Positions 23,706-33,588 of a stretch of DNA of 34,506 nucleotides are shown in pieces. Below the pieces are notes generated by a model. That model was not told the origin of the DNA. It ran no database searches and saw nothing but the letters and a program-made list of their open reading frames with translations. How positions within the stretch are numbered: position 1 is the first letter of the stretch; every line of letters starts with the position of its first letter. A program made the position numbers and the translations under genes. Source of the stretch: Fusobacterium sp. (GTDB lineage Bacteria; Fusobacteriota; Fusobacteriia; Fusobacteriales; Fusobacteriaceae); contig NZ_JAUMYY010000017.1 in the NCBI RefSeq assembly GCF_030528405.1, positions 1 to 34,506 on the forward strand, read 5' to 3'.

Positions 23706-24232
23706 TAGATATCCAAGTTGGAAAAAGATATGCTGAGGCAATTTATGAGATTTCTGAGGAAAGAAATCAAATAAAAGAGATATATGAATTATTAAATATG
23801 GTTATGGAGCTTTATAAAAGAGATAATGACTTTAAAAACTTTATAACAAGTCCTCTTATATCATTTGAAGAAAAGGTAATAACTTTAAAAGAAATTTTTA
23901 ATAATGTCAAAGATAAAAATTTAGAAATCTTATTTTATATTATGAAAAAAAATAGGATAGAAGCTATAAGAGAGATAGTTGCAGAATTTTTAAAAATACA
24001 CTATAAGAAAAATAAAATATTGGATGTAAAAGCTATATTTACAAGAGAATTGAGTGCTGAGCAAAGAGAAAAGCTTATTACAAAACTTTCACAAAAAACA
24101 GGAAAAGAAATTAATTTAGAAGTTGTTGTGGATAAAAATATACTAGGTGGTGGAATTTTAAAAATAGGTGACAAGGTTATAGATGGATCTATACGTAAAG
24201 ATTTGGAAAACTGGAAGAGTACTAAATCTTAA
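23702..24232 (+). CDS. atpH: F0F1 ATP synthase subunit delta
   Basis: 176 residues, the family length. It joins the b stalk to the top of the alpha3beta3 head. The N terminus [13 protein letters not shown] and the C-terminal pattern [26 protein letters not shown] are characteristic of the OSCP/delta family. It starts with an ATGA overlap on atpF and ends 18 bases before atpA. Confidence 0.94.
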   Translation: MIDIQVGKRYAEAIYEISEERNQIKEIYELLNMVMELYKRDNDFKNFITSPLISFEEKVITLKEIFNNVKDKNLEILFYIMKKNRIEAIREIVAEFLKIHYKKNKILDVKAIFTRELSAEQREKLITKLSQKTGKEINLEVVVDKNILGGGILKIGDKVIDGSIRKDLENWKSTKS

Positions 24233-24250
24233 ATTAGGAGGTGCAATAAC

Positions 24251-25753
24251 TTGAAAATTAGACCTGAAGAGGTAAGTTCTATAATAAAGAAAGAAATAGA
24301 AAATTACAAAAAGAGTTTAGAGATAAAAACTTCTGGGTCTGTTCTTGAAGTTGGAGATGGTATCGCAAGAATATATGGATTGAGCGATGTAATGTCAGGA
24401 GAACTTTTAGAATTTCCTCATAATGTTATGGGAATGGCCCTAAACTTAGAAGAAAATAATGTTGGAGCAGTTATACTTGGGAATGCTTCTCTTATTAAAG
24501 AAGGAGATGAAGTAAAAGCAACAGGAAGAGTTGTATCAGTTCCAGCAGGGGATAAAATGCTAGGTAGAGTTATAAACTCACTTGGAGAACCAATAGATGG
24601 AAAAGGAGAAATTGAATTTGAAAAATATATGCCTATAGAAAGAAAGGCATCGGGAATTATATCAAGACAGCCAGTCTTTGAACCTTTACAAACAGGAATT
24701 AAGTCAATTGATGGAATGGTACCGATTGGTAGAGGGCAAAGAGAACTTATAATAGGTGACAGGCAGACAGGTAAAACAGCTATAGCAGTAGATGCAATAA
24801 TTAATCAAAAAGGAACAGGAGTAAAATGTATCTATGTAGCTATAGGGCAAAAGAGATCTACAGTAGCTCAAATCTATAAAAAATTGGAAGATTTAGGTTG
24901 TATGGAATATACTATTATAGTTGCAGCAACAGCTTCTGAATCAGCTCCACTTCAATATATGGCACCATATTCAGGAGTATCTATTGGAGAATATTTTATG
25001 GATAAGGGAGAGCATGTGCTTATAGTTTACGATGATCTATCTAAACATGCTGTAGCTTATAGAGAGATGTCTTTATTACTTAGAAGACCACCTGGTAGAG
25101 AGGCTTATCCAGGGGATGTGTTTTATTTACATTCAAGGTTATTAGAGAGAGCGGCTAAACTTTCAGATGAATTAGGAGGAGGCTCAATTACAGCTTTACC
25201 TATAATAGAAACTCAGGCAGGAGATGTATCAGCATATATACCTACAAATGTAATATCTATAACAGATGGACAGATATTTTTAGAATCTCAACTTTTTAAC
25301 TCAGGATTTAGACCAGCTATAAATGCAGGTATATCAGTATCAAGAGTTGGAGGAGCAGCACAAATAAAAGCTATGAAACAAGTAGCATCTAAAGTAAAAT
25401 TGGAACTTGCTCAATATTCAGAACTTTTAACTTTTTCGCAATTTGGTTCAGATTTAGATAAGGCAACGCTTGCTCAATTGGAAAGAGGTCATAGAATAAT
25501 GGAGATTTTAAAGCAGCCTCAATACAATCCTTATAAAGTTGAAGAACAAGTAGTTTCTTTCTATGCAGCTATACATGGATACTTAGAAAGTATAGAAGTT
25601 GAAAATGTTAAAAGATTTGAAAAAGAATTACTTGAATATTTAAAAGGTACAACGAATATATTAAAACAAATAGCTGATAAAAAAGCTTTAGACAAGGATT
25701 TAGAAAAAGCACTTAAAGAAGCTATAGTAAATTTCAAAAAAACATTTAATTAA
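24251..25753 (+). CDS. atpA: F0F1 ATP synthase subunit alpha
   Basis: 500 residues. This is the non-catalytic nucleotide-binding subunit of F1. Walker [10 protein letters not shown] lies near residue 170, the alpha/beta signature [14 protein letters not shown] near 360, and the N-terminal [22 protein letters not shown] is standard. It begins with TTG 24251, 7 bases after a strong AGGAGGTG; no ATG is available at the expected position. Confidence 0.97.
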   Translation: MKIRPEEVSSIIKKEIENYKKSLEIKTSGSVLEVGDGIARIYGLSDVMSGELLEFPHNVMGMALNLEENNVGAVILGNASLIKEGDEVKATGRVVSVPAGDKMLGRVINSLGEPIDGKGEIEFEKYMPIERKASGIISRQPVFEPLQTGIKSIDGMVPIGRGQRELIIGDRQTGKTAIAVDAIINQKGTGVKCIYVAIGQKRSTVAQIYKKLEDLGCMEYTIIVAATASESAPLQYMAPYSGVSIGEYFMDKGEHVLIVYDDLSKHAVAYREMSLLLRRPPGREAYPGDVFYLHSRLLERAAKLSDELGGGSITALPIIETQAGDVSAYIPTNVISITDGQIFLESQLFNSGFRPAINAGISVSRVGGAAQIKAMKQVASKVKLELAQYSELLTFSQFGSDLDKATLAQLERGHRIMEILKQPQYNPYKVEEQVVSFYAAIHGYLESIEVENVKRFEKELLEYLKGTTNILKQIADKKALDKDLEKALKEAIVNFKKTFN

Positions 25754-25763
25754 GGAGTAGGTT

Positions 25764-26612
25764 ATGGCTGGAACTAAAGAAATAAAAAATAGAATAAAGA
25801 GTATTCAGTCAACTCGTCAAATTACTAAGGCAATGGAAATTGTATCTACAACAAAATTTAAAAAGTTTTCTAAACTTGTTGCAGAGTCAAGACCTTATGA
25901 AGAGAGTATGAAAAAGATATTGGCAAATATTTCAAGTGCTTTGAAATATGATAGACATCCTCTGTTTGATGGGAAAGAAATAGTTAAAAATATAGCAGTT
26001 ATAGTTATAACAGCAGATAGAGGTCTATGTGGAAGTTTTAGTTCGGCAACTTTAAAAGAATTAGAAAAACTTAGAAAAGCCAATAGTGATAAAAAAATAT
26101 CCATTATAACTTTAGGAAGAAAAGGAAAAGATTACTCTACTAAAAGAAAATATGAGGTGAAAAATTCATATATAAAAATAAATCCTGAAGAGATGGGAGA
26201 AATTTCTAAAGAAATATCTTCTGAAGTAGTAAAGAGATATGAGATGAGTGAATATGATGAAGTTTATTTAATCTATAATAAGTTTATTTCAGCTTTAAGA
26301 TATGATTTAATAAGCGAAAGAATTATTCCTATAAAAAAGATAGAAGGGCAAAAAAATGAAGAGTATATATTTGAACCAAGTAAAGAATATATTTTATCTT
26401 CTCTTTTACCAAGATTTTTGAATGTTCAAATTTATCAAGCTATATTGAATAATGCTGCGAGTGAACATTCAGCTAGAAAAAATGCAATGAATAATGCTAC
26501 AGAGAATGCAGATGAAATGTTAAGAACATTGAATTTAAAATATAATAGAAATAGACAATCAGCTATAACTCAGGAAATAACTGAGATAGTTGGAGGAGCA
26601 TCTGCTCTTTAA
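25764..26612 (+). CDS. atpG: F0F1 ATP synthase subunit gamma
   Basis: 282 residues. This is the rotor shaft. The N-terminal helix starts [28 protein letters not shown] and the C-terminal helix carries [20 protein letters not shown] and [21 protein letters not shown], both diagnostic. [11 protein letters not shown] is in the middle. AAGGAG precedes the ATG. A 97-base spacer, long for this operon, separates it from atpD. It contains a TTGACA without a well-spaced -10 and a weak ATCTTT/AAAGAT hairpin. Confidence 0.96.
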   Translation: MAGTKEIKNRIKSIQSTRQITKAMEIVSTTKFKKFSKLVAESRPYEESMKKILANISSALKYDRHPLFDGKEIVKNIAVIVITADRGLCGSFSSATLKELEKLRKANSDKKISIITLGRKGKDYSTKRKYEVKNSYIKINPEEMGEISKEISSEVVKRYEMSEYDEVYLIYNKFISALRYDLISERIIPIKKIEGQKNEEYIFEPSKEYILSSLLPRFLNVQIYQAILNNAASEHSARKNAMNNATENADEMLRTLNLKYNRNRQSAITQEITEIVGGASAL

Positions 26613-26709
26613 TAAGCATAAATTTAAAATATTATAAAATAGTTTTATAAGTTTGACATCTTTAAAAAAGATTGAAAGTCTAATCATAAGAATAAGGAGG
26701 CAATATTAA

Positions 26710-28098
<1,389 letters not shown>

Positions 28099-28108
28099 GG
28101 AGGTAATT

Positions 28109-28516
28109 ATGCCAAATTTTAAAGTTAAGGTTGTTACTCATACAAAGAAAGTTATTGAAAGAGAAGCCGATTATTTAAGAGTAAGAACAACAGAAGGAGA
28201 TTTAGGGATTTTAGCAAACCATGCTCCATTGGTTGCAGAGCTTGCAATGGGACAAATGGAAATAGAATATAAGGATAAGACTAAAAGGGATGCTTACTTT
28301 GTATCTGGAGGTTTTTTAGAAATTTCCAATAATGAAGCTACTGTTATAGCTGATGAACTTATAGCAGTTACTAGTATAAATATAGAAAAAGAAGAAGCGC
28401 AAATAGAAAAAATTAAAAATTTAATAGAAAAAGGTTCAGAGAAATCTTTTATTTTAGAGAAAAAATTAAAAGAAAGTCAGGCTAAGATAGAACTAAAAAA
28501 TTCTTACTCTAAATAA
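28109..28516 (+). CDS. atpC: F0F1 ATP synthase subunit epsilon
   Basis: 135 residues. The N-terminal beta sandwich (VRVRTTEGDLGILANHAPLVAEL-type region, YFVSGGFLEISNNEATVIADE) is followed by two helices that can inhibit ATP hydrolysis. It is the last gene of the run: a perfect terminator follows 4 bases after the stop. GGAGG precedes the ATG. Confidence 0.94.
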   Translation: MPNFKVKVVTHTKKVIEREADYLRVRTTEGDLGILANHAPLVAELAMGQMEIEYKDKTKRDAYFVSGGFLEISNNEATVIADELIAVTSINIEKEEAQIEKIKNLIEKGSEKSFILEKKLKESQAKIELKNSYSK

Positions 28517-28520
28517 AATA

Positions 28521-28558
28521 AAAAACTAGAAATTTATTATAATTTCTAGTTTTTTATT
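28521..28558 (+). terminator. Intrinsic terminator of the ATP synthase operon
   Basis: AAAAACTAGAAATT (28521-28534) and AATTTCTAGTTTTT (28541-28554) form a perfect 14-bp stem with a 6-base loop and a T run. No other strong terminator is visible between 16698 and this point. Confidence 0.92.
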
Positions 28559-28616
28559 TTTAATCAAAAAAGTATGTAATTTGTATGTAATAAGTTTAAA
28601 AACTTATAGAAATTTA

Positions 28617-28693
<77 letters not shown>

Positions 28694-28702
28694 ACATAGA
28701 TA

Positions 28703-28731
28703 AGGATATCATATATTTTTTTGCCTGTCAA
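28703..28731 (-). promoter_or_regulatory. Promoter of the tRNA-Arg gene
   Basis: On the minus strand a perfect -35 TTGACA (28731-28726), 17-base spacer and TATCCT (28708-28703) place transcription start a few bases before the tRNA 5' end. Confidence 0.65.
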
Positions 28732-28876
28732 ATTCATTTAAAGTTTATAGGAAAAAGTTATTTAAAAATAATTAGTAAGAAAAATTAATTTTTAAAAATT
28801 TAATTAAAATATTTTATATACATAACGAATTGAATATAAATATAAAAGTATAAATTAGAACAATAATATTATTTTA

Positions 28877-28905
28877 TTGACTAGATAAAAAATAATAAAT
28901 ATAAT
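28877..28905 (+). promoter_or_regulatory. Promoter of the 5-oxoprolinase operon
   Basis: TTGACT at 28877-28882, a 17-base spacer and a perfect TATAAT at 28900-28905, 33 bases before the pxpA ATG. It is one of the strongest promoter matches in the window. I see no clear operator around it. Confidence 0.8.
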
Positions 28906-28938
28906 AAGTAATATAAAGCTTTAATAAAGGAGGGCACT

Positions 28939-29712
28939 ATGAAGTATTATGTAGATTTAAACAGTGACATTGGAGAAGGATTTGGTAGCTATAAAATGGG
29001 ACTTGATGAAGAGATAATGAAGTGTGTAACCAGTGTTAATATAGCTTGTGGCTGGCATGCAGGAGATCCTCTTATCATGGATAGAACAATTAAATATGCA
29101 AAAGAAAATTCTGTGGAGATAGGAGCTCATCCTGGATATCCTGATTTATTGGGATTTGGTAGAAGAAAAATGGATATAACAGCAGAGGAGGCAAGAGCAT
29201 ATATGTTATATCAATTAGGTGCTCTGGAAGCTTTTGCTAAGGTAAATGGATTGAAGATACAGCATATGAAATTACATGGAGGCTTCTATAATTCAGCTGC
29301 AGTAGACCCTAAGCTAGCATCTGCTGTTTTAGATGGCATAGAACAGTTTAACAGAGAAATAATAGTCATGATATTGAGTGGAAGTTATATGGCAAAAGAA
29401 GCAAAAAGAAGAGGTTTAAAAGTAGCAGAGGAGGTTTTTGCAGATAGAGGTTATAATTCAGATGGCACCTTGGTTAATAGAAAGTTACCTGGGGCTTTTA
29501 TAAAAGACCCAGACGAAGCTATTGAAAGAGTAATAAAAATGGTAAAGACTAAGAAGGTAACAGCGGTAAATGGAGAAGAAATAGATATAGAAGCTGATTC
29601 TATCTGCGTTCATGGTGACAATCCAAAAGCTATTGAATTTGTGGAAAGAATAAGAAAATCTTTATTCGAAAGTGGAGTTGAAGTAAAATCTTTAAATAAA
29701 TTTATAAAATAG
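28939..29712 (+). CDS. pxpA: 5-oxoprolinase subunit A
   Basis: 257 residues, LamB/YcsF family. With PxpB and PxpC it hydrolyses 5-oxo-L-proline (pyroglutamate) to glutamate using ATP, clearing a damage product of glutamine and salvaging glutamate. Family motifs are [13 protein letters not shown] at the start, [50 protein letters not shown] and SICVHGDNP. The usual VKPHGALYN reads MKLHGGFYN here, a mild variation. AAAGGAGG precedes the ATG. Confidence 0.93.
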   Translation: MKYYVDLNSDIGEGFGSYKMGLDEEIMKCVTSVNIACGWHAGDPLIMDRTIKYAKENSVEIGAHPGYPDLLGFGRRKMDITAEEARAYMLYQLGALEAFAKVNGLKIQHMKLHGGFYNSAAVDPKLASAVLDGIEQFNREIIVMILSGSYMAKEAKRRGLKVAEEVFADRGYNSDGTLVNRKLPGAFIKDPDEAIERVIKMVKTKKVTAVNGEEIDIEADSICVHGDNPKAIEFVERIRKSLFESGVEVKSLNKFIK

Positions 29713-29724
29713 GAGAGTGCTAAG

Positions 29725-30912
29725 ATGAAAAATAAAAATATTTCAGTTCTTTTAGGTGCGGCATTTTTAATGGCAACTTCTGCAATAGGGCCTGGTTTTA
29801 TGACTCAAACAGCAAAATTTACAAAAGATATGGGAGCAACCTTTGCCTTTGTAATAGCTATTTCTGTTATAATGTCTTTTATTGCACAGTTAAATGTATG
29901 GCGAGTTTTAGCGGTTTCTAAAAAAAGAGGTCAAGATTTAGCAAATGATGTCTTCCCTGGCTTAGGTTATTTTATAACATTTTTAGTTTGCTTAGGAGGC
30001 TTGGCATTTAATATTGGAAATGTAGGAGGAGCTGCTTTAGGTTTACAAGTACTCTTTGGTTTTGATTTAAAGTTAGGAGCAACAATAGGTGGAATTATAG
30101 GTCTTATAATATTTATTTCTAAAAATGGTTCAAGGCTTATGGATAAAATGACGCAGATACTTGGAGCCATGATGATACTTCTTATAGGTTATGTAGCTTT
30201 TGTGACTAATCCACCAGTTGGAACTGCCGCAAAAGAAGTGTTTATACCATCAAGTATAAATTTCATAGCTATAATAACTCTTATTGGTGGAACAGTTGGA
30301 GGTTATATAATATTCTCTGGTGGACATAGATTAATTGATGCTGGAATAGTTGGAGAAGAAAATTTAGCTCAGGTGAATAAGTCAGCAATTTTAGGTATAG
30401 GAGTAGCTACTATAGTAAGAATATTTTTATTTTTGGCAGTGTTGGGAGTGGTAGCTTTGGGTTATAACTTAGATCCTGCAAATCCAGCAGCAGATGCTTT
30501 TAAAATAGCAGCTGGTACAGTAGGTTATAAGATATTCGGTTTAGTCTTTTTAGCCGCAGCTTTGACTTCAATAGTGGGAGCAGCCTATACTAGTGTATCA
30601 TTTTTAAAAACTTTATTTAAGATTGTAGAAAAATATGAGAATATTTTTATAATTTTATTTATAGTATCTTCTACTTTGATTTTAATAGTTTTAGGAAGAC
30701 CAGCTAAATTATTGGTTTTAGCAGGTTCATTAAATGGCTTAATACTTCCTATAACTCTAGCTATAGCACTTATAGCTAGTAAGAAAAAAACTATAGTAAA
30801 TGAATATAAACATTCACAAATATTATTTTTTCTAGGATGGGCAGTGGTAATTTTTACAGCTTATATAGGATTTACTTCACTTAAGGGCTTATTAACTCTA
30901 TTTAATAGTTAG
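29725..30912 (+). CDS. NRAMP-related membrane transporter of the pxp operon
   Basis: 395 residues with about 11 hydrophobic helices and an overall NRAMP-family pattern. It opens with AIGPGFMTQTAKF and carries GGHRLIDAG in the sixth-helix region. The metal-binding residues of true NRAMP transporters, the DPGN of helix 1 and the MPH of helix 6, are not present at those places, so Mn2+/Fe2+ transport is doubtful. The gene lies between pxpA and pxpB with 12- and 9-base gaps, like the YcsG-type transporters of Bacillus. Import of 5-oxoproline or a related amino acid is the likely role, inferred from context. Confidence 0.8.
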   Translation: MKNKNISVLLGAAFLMATSAIGPGFMTQTAKFTKDMGATFAFVIAISVIMSFIAQLNVWRVLAVSKKRGQDLANDVFPGLGYFITFLVCLGGLAFNIGNVGGAALGLQVLFGFDLKLGATIGGIIGLIIFISKNGSRLMDKMTQILGAMMILLIGYVAFVTNPPVGTAAKEVFIPSSINFIAIITLIGGTVGGYIIFSGGHRLIDAGIVGEENLAQVNKSAILGIGVATIVRIFLFLAVLGVVALGYNLDPANPAADAFKIAAGTVGYKIFGLVFLAAALTSIVGAAYTSVSFLKTLFKIVEKYENIFIILFIVSSTLILIVLGRPAKLLVLAGSLNGLILPITLAIALIASKKKTIVNEYKHSQILFFLGWAVVIFTAYIGFTSLKGLLTLFNS

Positions 30913-30921
30913 GAGGAATTT

Positions 30922-31668
30922 ATGACTTCAACAAAATTTTTAGCAGCTGGTGACTGTTCCTTTGTAATTGAATTTGGAGCAGAAATCTCCCCTGAAATAA
31001 ATAGGAATATTAAGAGATTAATGCTAGATTTAGAAGAACAAAACATAGATGGACTTATGGAAATAATTCCAACTTATTGTTCCATGCTTATAAATTATAA
31101 TCCATGCAAAATAACTTATAAAGAATTAGAGAAGAAAATAAAAAAACTCTTAAAAAATATTACTAAATCTGAAGAAGAAGATGAGGTTAAATTAATAGAA
31201 ATTCCAACATTATACAGTGATGAATACGGTCCAGATTTAAGTTATGTGGCAGAATATAATGGTTTAACAAAGGAAGAAGTTATAAAAATACATACTTCTA
31301 CAGATTATTTAGTATATATGTTAGGTTTTATGCCAGGCTTTACCTATCTTGGTGGTATGAGCGAGAGAATAGCTACCCCCAGATTAGAGAGTCCTAGACT
31401 ACAAATACTTCCTGGATCTGTTGGCATAGCTGGTAAACAGACAGGAATTTATCCCTCGCTTTCACCAGGAGGATGGAGAATTATAGGTAGAACTCCTTTA
31501 AAATTATATAATGTTGAAAGTGAAAATCCAGTTTTTATAAGTTCTGGGGATTATGTGAGATATATAGCTATAGATGAGGAAGAATATGAAAAAATTCAAG
31601 CAGAGGTTGAAGAGGGAGTATATAAGATAAATATCCGAAAAGTGAAAAGAGGTGAGTTGAATGTCTAG
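30922..31668 (+). CDS. pxpB: 5-oxoprolinase subunit B
   Basis: 248 residues, KipI/PxpB family, the usual length. Diagnostic segments are the HTSTDYLVYMLGFMPGFTYLGG stretch, the PRLESPRLQILPGSVGIAG run and QTGIYPSLSPGGWRIIGRTPLKLYN. It forms a complex with PxpC that activates 5-oxoproline with ATP before PxpA completes hydrolysis. AGGAGG precedes the ATG. The stop overlaps pxpC by 8 bases, consistent with the two making one complex. In Bacillus the orthologue was first described as the KipI kinase inhibitor. Confidence 0.93.
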   Translation: MTSTKFLAAGDCSFVIEFGAEISPEINRNIKRLMLDLEEQNIDGLMEIIPTYCSMLINYNPCKITYKELEKKIKKLLKNITKSEEEDEVKLIEIPTLYSDEYGPDLSYVAEYNGLTKEEVIKIHTSTDYLVYMLGFMPGFTYLGGMSERIATPRLESPRLQILPGSVGIAGKQTGIYPSLSPGGWRIIGRTPLKLYNVESENPVFISSGDYVRYIAIDEEEYEKIQAEVEEGVYKINIRKVKRGELNV

Positions 31669-32677
31669 TATAAAAGTCATTAAACCAGGTCTTTGTACTA
31701 CAATTCAAGATCTTGGAAGAATAGGATATCAACAATATGGCATTCCAGTTTCAGGAGTTATGGATGAATTTGCATTTAGAGTAGGTAATTACTTGGTGGA
31801 AGCTGAAGATAATAACGCAGCTTTAGAAATTCAATATCTTGGACCAACGTTAGATTTTGGTTTTGATATAAGTATAGCTATCACTGGAGCAAATTTAAAT
31901 CCAAAAGTAAATGGTGAAGAAGTACCAATGTGGAAGAGTATAAACATAAAAAAAGGAGATATACTCTCTTTTAGTTCAACAAAATCTGGGGCAAGAGCCT
32001 ATCTTACATTTGCAGGAGAAATAGATGTAGCTCTTGTTAATAAAAGTAAGTCTACACTTTTAAAATCAAAATTAGGTGGTTTTGAGGGAAGACAGTTAAA
32101 AATTGGAGATGAGATAAGAATTAAAAATCCTAAAATCATTAAAAAAAATACTTTGCTTCCAATGTATATTCCTACTTATTTAGATTTTGAAGAAATTAGA
32201 GTTGTATTAGGTCCACAGGATAAACATTTTAAAACAAAGGGAATAAAAACTTTTTTAAATTCAGAATATACAATAACTAAAGATGCAGATAGAATGGGTA
32301 TGAGATTGGAAGGAGAACTTATAGAACATAAAGATGGTGCAGATATAATTTCAGATGCAACGGTATTTGGTTCCATTCAAGTTCCTGGAAATGGAAAACC
32401 TATTATATTACTTGCTGATAGACAAACAACAGGAGGCTATACCAAAATTGCTACAGTTATAAAAGCAGATTTGCCTAAGTTAGCTCAAATGTCACCTGGA
32501 AATAGAATCAGATTTAAGGGTTTAGATATCCAAGAAGCGGAACAAGAGTATAGAAATTTTTATGAAAATCTTGAAAAAATAAGAGAAAGTATAGAAAATG
32601 GAATTAAAAAAGCTTATTCTGAAAAGGACTTAAAAGTTTTGAAGAAACTTTTTGCAAATCGTTTAAGAATTAAATAA
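31661..32677 (+). CDS. pxpC: 5-oxoprolinase subunit C
   Basis: 338 residues, KipA/PxpC (biotin-dependent carboxyltransferase-like) family. Motifs are IKPGLCTTIQDLGRIGYQQYGIPVSGVMDEFA at the N terminus, ALEIQYLGPTL, and the later DADRMGMRLEG, GSIQVPGNGKPIILLADRQTTGGYTKIATV. The start is ATG 31661 within the pxpB tail, preceded by GGTGAG. It ends 8 bases before a large hairpin that separates it from the convergent alarmone synthetase gene. Confidence 0.94.
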   Translation: MSSIKVIKPGLCTTIQDLGRIGYQQYGIPVSGVMDEFAFRVGNYLVEAEDNNAALEIQYLGPTLDFGFDISIAITGANLNPKVNGEEVPMWKSINIKKGDILSFSSTKSGARAYLTFAGEIDVALVNKSKSTLLKSKLGGFEGRQLKIGDEIRIKNPKIIKKNTLLPMYIPTYLDFEEIRVVLGPQDKHFKTKGIKTFLNSEYTITKDADRMGMRLEGELIEHKDGADIISDATVFGSIQVPGNGKPIILLADRQTTGGYTKIATVIKADLPKLAQMSPGNRIRFKGLDIQEAEQEYRNFYENLEKIRESIENGIKKAYSEKDLKVLKKLFANRLRIK

Positions 32678-32684
32678 ATAATTA

Positions 32685-32762
32685 AAAAATAGGGTAGCTC
32701 GCACAGCATCCGCTTTCTTGTATTTAAGATTGAGGATATTCACAGTGCAAGACCCTATTTTT
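32685..32762. terminator. Branched bidirectional terminator between convergent operons
   Basis: AAAAATAGGGT (32685-32695) pairs with ACCCTATTTTT (32752-32762), with T runs beyond both arms, so it can end transcription from either side. The 56 bases inside are not random loop: further nested pairings are CTTGCAC/GTGCGAG (minus-strand reading), ATCC/GGAT and TCTT/AAGA. Confidence 0.75.
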
Positions 32763-32789
32763 ATATGAAAAAAATAAATTTTTTATGTC

Positions 32790-33572
32790 TTATTTGAATT
32801 TCATATCAAGTTCTCTTTCCAAATCAGGAATCTCTTTATTCAGTGAGAAATCTTTTTTTACTTTTTTCAAAAAAGTTCCCATTTCATCAGCAGAACCGAC
32901 AATACGATTAAATATAGCTAGATATTCAGTAATAATTGGATTATCAATATCATATGGATACCTCATGATGTGATCAATTTCACTCCATGCTTCTTCAAAA
33001 ACTGTTCTAACTTGTATTTCAACTAAAATATTTGTAGATTTAGTGATATTTATTTCAATTAGGTAGTGAACAGATCTATAACCATGTTCCCTGACAATAA
33101 CCTCACAGTTTAAATCTTTTATAGATTCTTCAAATTCTTCTATATTATAGTCTCCTCTTCTGACATTTATCTGAGGTATTTCATGTAAATTCCATAAATT
33201 CACGATTTCATTATGTATGCTACGCCAATCATCTTTAAAAAGATGTAAGACTCTTACTCCTATCAAGTCAGTAACAATCTCTTTATAATTTTTAACAGAA
33301 ATATCTTTATCTTTATATTTTTTGCCCTTTCTAATTATTTTTTCAATTAGATGGGTAGGTTTTTTAACCCTCCTTCTTACTGAGTGTACAGAAGGGATAT
33401 CAATTAGTTTTGATACTATGTGACCAGCCTCTTTTTCCAATAAACTTATAAGCTTAGTGTAGTCGTTATATATTTTAACAAGTTCATCCCAATCTAAACC
33501 TGTTGAATTAAAGTATTCTTCATCAATTGAAAATTCTTTAAAGAACATTTTTTTGTCTAAGTTATTAAACAT
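32790..33572 (-). CDS. RelA/SpoT-domain small alarmone synthetase-like protein
   Basis: 260 residues with a single RelA/SpoT synthetase domain and no HD hydrolase or TGS/ACT domains. Motifs are the ATP-contact RRRVKKPTHLIEKI (about 67-80), TDLIGVRVLHLF, HGYRSVHYLIEI and the catalytic/nucleotide-binding VEIQVRTVFEEAWSEIDHIM. These match small alarmone synthetases, which make (p)ppGpp or related nucleotides. The N-terminal 50 and C-terminal 50 residues are helical extensions. AGGAG lies before the ATG. It is 16 bases downstream of an unknown gene on the same strand, so the two are probably co-expressed. Whether it is a housekeeping stress enzyme or a toxSAS-type toxin cannot be told from sequence alone. 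Confidence 0.82.
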   Translation of the reverse strand: MFNNLDKKMFFKEFSIDEEYFNSTGLDWDELVKIYNDYTKLISLLEKEAGHIVSKLIDIPSVHSVRRRVKKPTHLIEKIIRKGKKYKDKDISVKNYKEIVTDLIGVRVLHLFKDDWRSIHNEIVNLWNLHEIPQINVRRGDYNIEEFEESIKDLNCEVIVREHGYRSVHYLIEINITKSTNILVEIQVRTVFEEAWSEIDHIMRYPYDIDNPIITEYLAIFNRIVGSADEMGTFLKKVKKDFSLNKEIPDLERELDMKFK

Positions 33573-33588
33573 CAGTATAGCTCCTTTG

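Noticed and set aside
26613-26709. 97-base atpG-atpD gap with TTGACA and a small ATCTTT/AAAGAT hairpin
   Set aside because: The only -10-like hexamer is 20 bases from TTGACA and the hairpin is 6 bp without a T run, too weak to call a promoter or attenuator.
28572-28607. Tandem GTATGTAAT pair and an ATAAGTTT/AAACTTAT hairpin next to the tRNA
   Set aside because: The hairpin has almost no loop and is not followed directly by a T run; the tandem pair is short and low in complexity, so no function can be supported.
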